Below are positions 61,384 through 64,000 of a stretch of DNA of 64,000 nt, in pieces (the stretch's first letter is position 1; each line of letters begins with the position of its first letter). The stretch is from Rhizobium esperanzae. GTDB lineage: Bacteria; Pseudomonadota; Alphaproteobacteria; Rhizobiales; Rhizobiaceae. Made by a program: the position numbers and the translations under genes. The notes under the pieces are model-generated. The model ran no database searches. It had not been told where the DNA came from and worked only from the letters and a program-made list of their open reading frames with translations. The stretch is from positions 62,001 through 126,000 of the forward strand of contig NZ_MXPU01000013.1 in NCBI RefSeq assembly GCF_002204185.1. The letters run 5' to 3'.

Positions 61384-62904
61384 ATGGTTGAATCTGAAGC
61401 CCAGGGGCGCCTTCCAGGGATCGCCCCGGTCTCCGTCGTCGACATCGGATCGAATTCCATTCGTCTTGTCGTCTACGAAGGCCTGTCCCGTTCGCCTACG
61501 ATCCTCTTTAACGAAAAGGTCCTCTGCGGCCTCGGCAAAGGCATAGCCGTCACCGGCAAGATGGATGAAGAGAGCGTCGCCCGGGCTCTGGCGGCGCTGC
61601 ACCGTTTCAAGGCCCTGTCCGATCAGGCGCGGGCCGCCACCATGTATGTGCTGGCGACTGCCGCCGCCCGCGAGGCGAGCAACGGTCCCAACTTCATCCA
61701 TCAGGCGGAGACGATCCTGCAGCGCCACGTCCGGGTGCTTTCAGGTGAGGAGGAGGCTCGCTTCGCCTCGCTCGGCATCATTAGCGGCTTCTTCAATCCT
61801 GACGGCATTGCCGGCGACCTCGGCGGCGGTTCCCTTGAACTGATCGACATCAAGGGCAAGGAAGTCGGCAAGGGCATCACCCTGCCGCTCGGCGGTTTGC
61901 GCTTGTCGGAATATTCCGGCGGCTCGCTCTCCAAGGCACGCACCTTTGCCCGCAAGCAGGTGAAGACGGCAAAGCTCCTGGCGAAAGGTGAGGGGCGCAC
62001 CTTCTATGCCGTCGGCGGCACCTGGCGAAACATCGCCAAGCTGCACATGGAGATTACCAATTATCCGCTGCATATGATGCAGGGCTATGAGGTATCGCTC
62101 GAAGCGATGATGCTGTTCCTCGATCAGGTGGCCACCGCGCGCGATTCCAAGGAGCCGGCCCTTCAGGCCGTCTCCAAGCATCGCCGTTCGCTGCTGCCTT
62201 TCGGCGCCATCGCCATGAAGGAAGTCTTGAGCGTCATGAAGCCGTCGGTGATTTCCTTCTCGGCACAGGGCGTGCGCGAAGGGTATCTCTACTCACTGCT
62301 GTCGGAAGGTGAGCGCCGCCTCGATCCGTTGCTGGCGGCTGCCGGTGAATTGGCGATTCTGCGTGCCCGTTCGCCCGAGCATGCCCGCGAACTGGCGGAA
62401 TGGACTGGTCGGATGATGCCCTTGTTCGGCGTCCAGGAAACCGAAGAGGAAAGCCGCTATCGTCAGGCCGCCTGTCTGCTTGCCGATATCAGTTGGCGCG
62501 CCCATCCCGACTATCGTGGCCTGCAGGCGCTGAACGTCATCGCCCACTCCTCCTTCGTCGGCATCAGCCATCCCGGCCGCGCCTTCATCGCGCTCACCAA
62601 CTACTACCGTTTCGAGGGCCTGCACGACGACGGCGCCACCGGTCCGCTGGCGCAGATCGCCACCCCTCAGTTCATCGACCGCGCCAAACTGCTCGGCGGC
62701 ATGCTGCGGGTCGTCTATCTCTTCTCGGCCTCCATGCCCGGCATCGTCAAGAACCTGACCTTCCGCAAATCGTCAAACCCGGACTTCGACCTCGAATTCG
62801 TGGTGCCGCCGGAATACCGGGACTTCGCCGGCGAGCGCCTGGACGGCCGCCTGCAGCAGTTGTCGCGGTTGACGAACAAGAGGCTGGCGTTTCGGTTCGA
62901 GTAG
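61384..62904 (+). CDS. ppx: Exopolyphosphatase (Ppx/GppA family)
   Basis: 506 aa. The ASKHA phosphatase domain begins VSVVDIGSNSIRLVVYEGLS, then EEEARFASLGIISGFF and GDLGGGSLELIDIKGKEVGKG; a C-terminal HD-like domain follows (about 320-500). Hydrolyses terminal phosphate of polyphosphate, and some members also degrade pppGpp. It starts 12 bp after ppk, so synthesis and breakdown of polyphosphate are encoded together, as in many bacteria. Confidence 0.95.
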   Translation: MVESEAQGRLPGIAPVSVVDIGSNSIRLVVYEGLSRSPTILFNEKVLCGLGKGIAVTGKMDEESVARALAALHRFKALSDQARAATMYVLATAAAREASNGPNFIHQAETILQRHVRVLSGEEEARFASLGIISGFFNPDGIAGDLGGGSLELIDIKGKEVGKGITLPLGGLRLSEYSGGSLSKARTFARKQVKTAKLLAKGEGRTFYAVGGTWRNIAKLHMEITNYPLHMMQGYEVSLEAMMLFLDQVATARDSKEPALQAVSKHRRSLLPFGAIAMKEVLSVMKPSVISFSAQGVREGYLYSLLSEGERRLDPLLAAAGELAILRARSPEHARELAEWTGRMMPLFGVQETEEESRYRQAACLLADISWRAHPDYRGLQALNVIAHSSFVGISHPGRAFIALTNYYRFEGLHDDGATGPLAQIATPQFIDRAKLLGGMLRVVYLFSASMPGIVKNLTFRKSSNPDFDLEFVVPPEYRDFAGERLDGRLQQLSRLTNKRLAFRFE

Positions 62905-62910
62905 GTTGAT

Positions 62911-63125
62911 TTGCGGCGGTTGTGCCATGGGGCACCCCCTCTGCCCTGCCGGGTACCTCCCCGCAAGGGTGGAGATTGGCAGGAGGTGATCGCTCGGTCC
63001 CTTTCCAGCAATCTACTGATGCTAAGCAGTATAGTTTGGCGGAATCGTTGTGCCCAGCCAATCTCCCCACCTGTGGGGGATGCCCGGCAGGGCAGAGGGG
63101 GGCCCGCACGGCACAACCGCCGCAA
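62911..63125. repeat. RIME-like mosaic element with perfect terminal inverted repeats
   Basis: TTGCGGCGGTTGTGCC at 62911-62926 is repeated exactly, inverted, at 63110-63125. Inside, CCCCCTCTGCCCTGCCGGG (62935-62953) and CCCGGCAGGGCAGAGGGGG (63083-63101) are also exact inverted copies. The central part differs from the copy at 44.5 kb. It lies between the ppx stop and the convergent esterase-like gene. Confidence 0.85.
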
Positions 63126-63176
63126 CAAGGGCGGCACTGACGCACCGCCCTCTCAATCTCACACTAGAACCCCCAA

Positions 63177-64000
63177 TTACTTCGCGTTCAAAAACTCGCC
63201 AACCTCGAGCAGGCTAAACTCGTTGTCATCAGCCTTGTCGACAGAGCGGCCGGCCGAGAAGGGCAGATTATTGTCGTTACCGATGATGATGTGCGTGGCA
63301 TCGACGCGGTCGACGTTTTCGATGGTGACGAACGGCATGTCATAGACGCCATCCCTGCTGCCCGCCTTCTTTTTGTTGTCGGGGTCCTGAATATCAAGGA
63401 GGTCGATATAACCGATCTTGCGGACCGCCTTGCCGACATTGGCATCGTTGAATTCGATCTTGTAGACGCGCTTCAGCACGGCCGGCGCTTCGAAGCAATC
63501 CGGCTTCGGCTGCTTCGGGTCGGCGCAGGCCTTGTCGCTGGTGCCGGCGCCGCTGTCGCGCTCGATGACGAGAGCGGTGGTGTCGTCGAGCATGTTGAAA
63601 TCGCCGATCGACACGCCCTTGTCCTCGAACGGATAAAGCCAGCTGCGGCCGGTCCACTTCTTCGCGGCGGCGTCGAATTCGATGACGCGGATGGCGGTGT
63701 GGCCGTCGGCTGTTTCCATCATGCCGTCATCCCCGTAGATGGCGCCCTCCAGCAGGCCGTAGAGCTTGGATCCGTCCTTCGACATGGCAAGGCCTTCGAA
63801 GCCGCCGGAGCGCTTCAGGTTGAAGACCGGCATCTTGGCGGCCGGATTGCCCGGCAGCTGGATCAGCGGATTGTCGGGCGAGAGCACCGGCTTGCCGTCG
63901 AGCGTGGTCGGGATCACGTCCGTCAGGCGACCTTCGGTATCGACCTTGAGGATATAGGGACCGAATTCATCGCCGAGCCAGAAGCCGTCGGCAACCGGCT
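63177..64000 (-). CDS. Esterase-like activity of phytase family protein (5' end outside window)
   Basis: At least 274 codons on the minus strand, open to the window end. The visible part reads ADGFWLGDEFGPYILKVD, then GRLTDVIPTTLDGKPVLSP, GGFEGLAMSKDGSKLYGLLEGA, SWLYPFEDKGVSIGDF and VIERDSGAGTSD, typical of the beta-propeller phytase-like esterase family (PF13449). The DGFW/EFGPYIL and EGLA segments are the family hallmarks. A start codon and probable signal peptide lie beyond 64000. The reaction is not known; phosphate ester or lactone hydrolysis are guesses from the family name. It ends 52 bp from the RIME-like element. Confidence 0.88.
   Translation of the reverse strand, partial: PVADGFWLGDEFGPYILKVDTEGRLTDVIPTTLDGKPVLSPDNPLIQLPGNPAAKMPVFNLKRSGGFEGLAMSKDGSKLYGLLEGAIYGDDGMMETADGHTAIRVIEFDAAAKKWTGRSWLYPFEDKGVSIGDFNMLDDTTALVIERDSGAGTSDKACADPKQPKPDCFEAPAVLKRVYKIEFNDANVGKAVRKIGYIDLLDIQDPDNKKKAGSRDGVYDMPFVTIENVDRVDATHIIIGNDNNLPFSAGRSVDKADDNEFSLLEVGEFLNAK

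Overview
The window looks like an ordinary stretch of the main chromosome of a Rhizobium species of the R. etli / R. leguminosarum type. This rests on gene order (alr-dnaB-rplI-rpsR-rpsF, fabD-fabG-acpP-fabF-mltG-yicC-gmk, rsmA-pdxA-surA-like-lptD-lptG-lptF-pepA-holC, purN-purM-AI-2E-hdaA-ppk-ppx), on a RopB/Omp25-type outer membrane protein, on high GC, and on rhizobial intergenic repeats of the RIME type. I see no tRNA, rRNA, IS element, integrase, phage gene or CRISPR array. Most long ORFs without a listed gene are antisense shadows of real genes.

Layout. 1-3.0 kb: 3' part of alr, then a small AraC regulator-azlC-azlD unit lying between alr and dnaB. 3.0-7.6 kb (minus): dnaB and the rpsF-rpsR-DUF2232-rplI operon with a good terminator. 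7.6-8.7 kb: Tas-like aldo/keto reductase. 8.9-15.4 kb (plus): fatty acid synthesis (fabD, fabG, acpP, fabF), then mltG, yicC and gmk. 15.4-23.9 kb (minus): lptF-lptG-lptD-SurA-like-pdxA-rsmA, an envelope assembly operon, preceded by a PAP2 phosphatase. 24-25.9 kb: pepA-holC. 26-29 kb (minus): an arabinose/galactose dehydrogenase-like enzyme and a prolyl oligopeptidase. 29.1-35.7 kb (minus): a TetR-headed polar amino-acid ABC importer with an MmgE/PrpD protein and an LLM flavin monooxygenase. 35.8-43 kb: polysaccharide deacetylase lipoprotein, ABC-F ATPase, degenerate GGDEF protein, DinB-like protein, LigE-like GST, ndk, lipoprotein and CGNR regulator. 43-48.6 kb: orphan LivH-like permease, moaE, moaD, pgsA, uvrC and an SDR. 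48.9-55.3 kb: RopB-like porin, GST, rlmJ, molybdopterin oxidoreductase, NUDIX hydrolase and phnM. 55.3-62.9 kb: purN/purM, AI-2E transporter, hdaA and ppk-ppx. 63.2 kb to the end: a partial phytase-like esterase.

Best leads. (1) The 29.1-35.7 kb cluster matches the gene content of the Bacillus subtilis yxe operon for S-(2-succino)cysteine breakdown (LLM monooxygenase, MmgE/PrpD, SBP/permease/ATPase importer) but lacks the acetyltransferase and deacetylase; its TetR gene has a 20-bp near-perfect palindrome directly upstream. (2) A perfect 13-bp inverted repeat sits between the divergent CGNR regulator and the orphan LivH-like permease. (3) A Pho-box-like array of three heptamers at 11-bp spacing with a TATAAT -10 lies upstream of ppk-ppx. 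(4) Two palindromes lie upstream of dnaB. (5) A PAP2 phosphatase next to the LPS transport genes has Glu in place of the usual active-site His. These are inferences from reading the sequence; no database search was possible.
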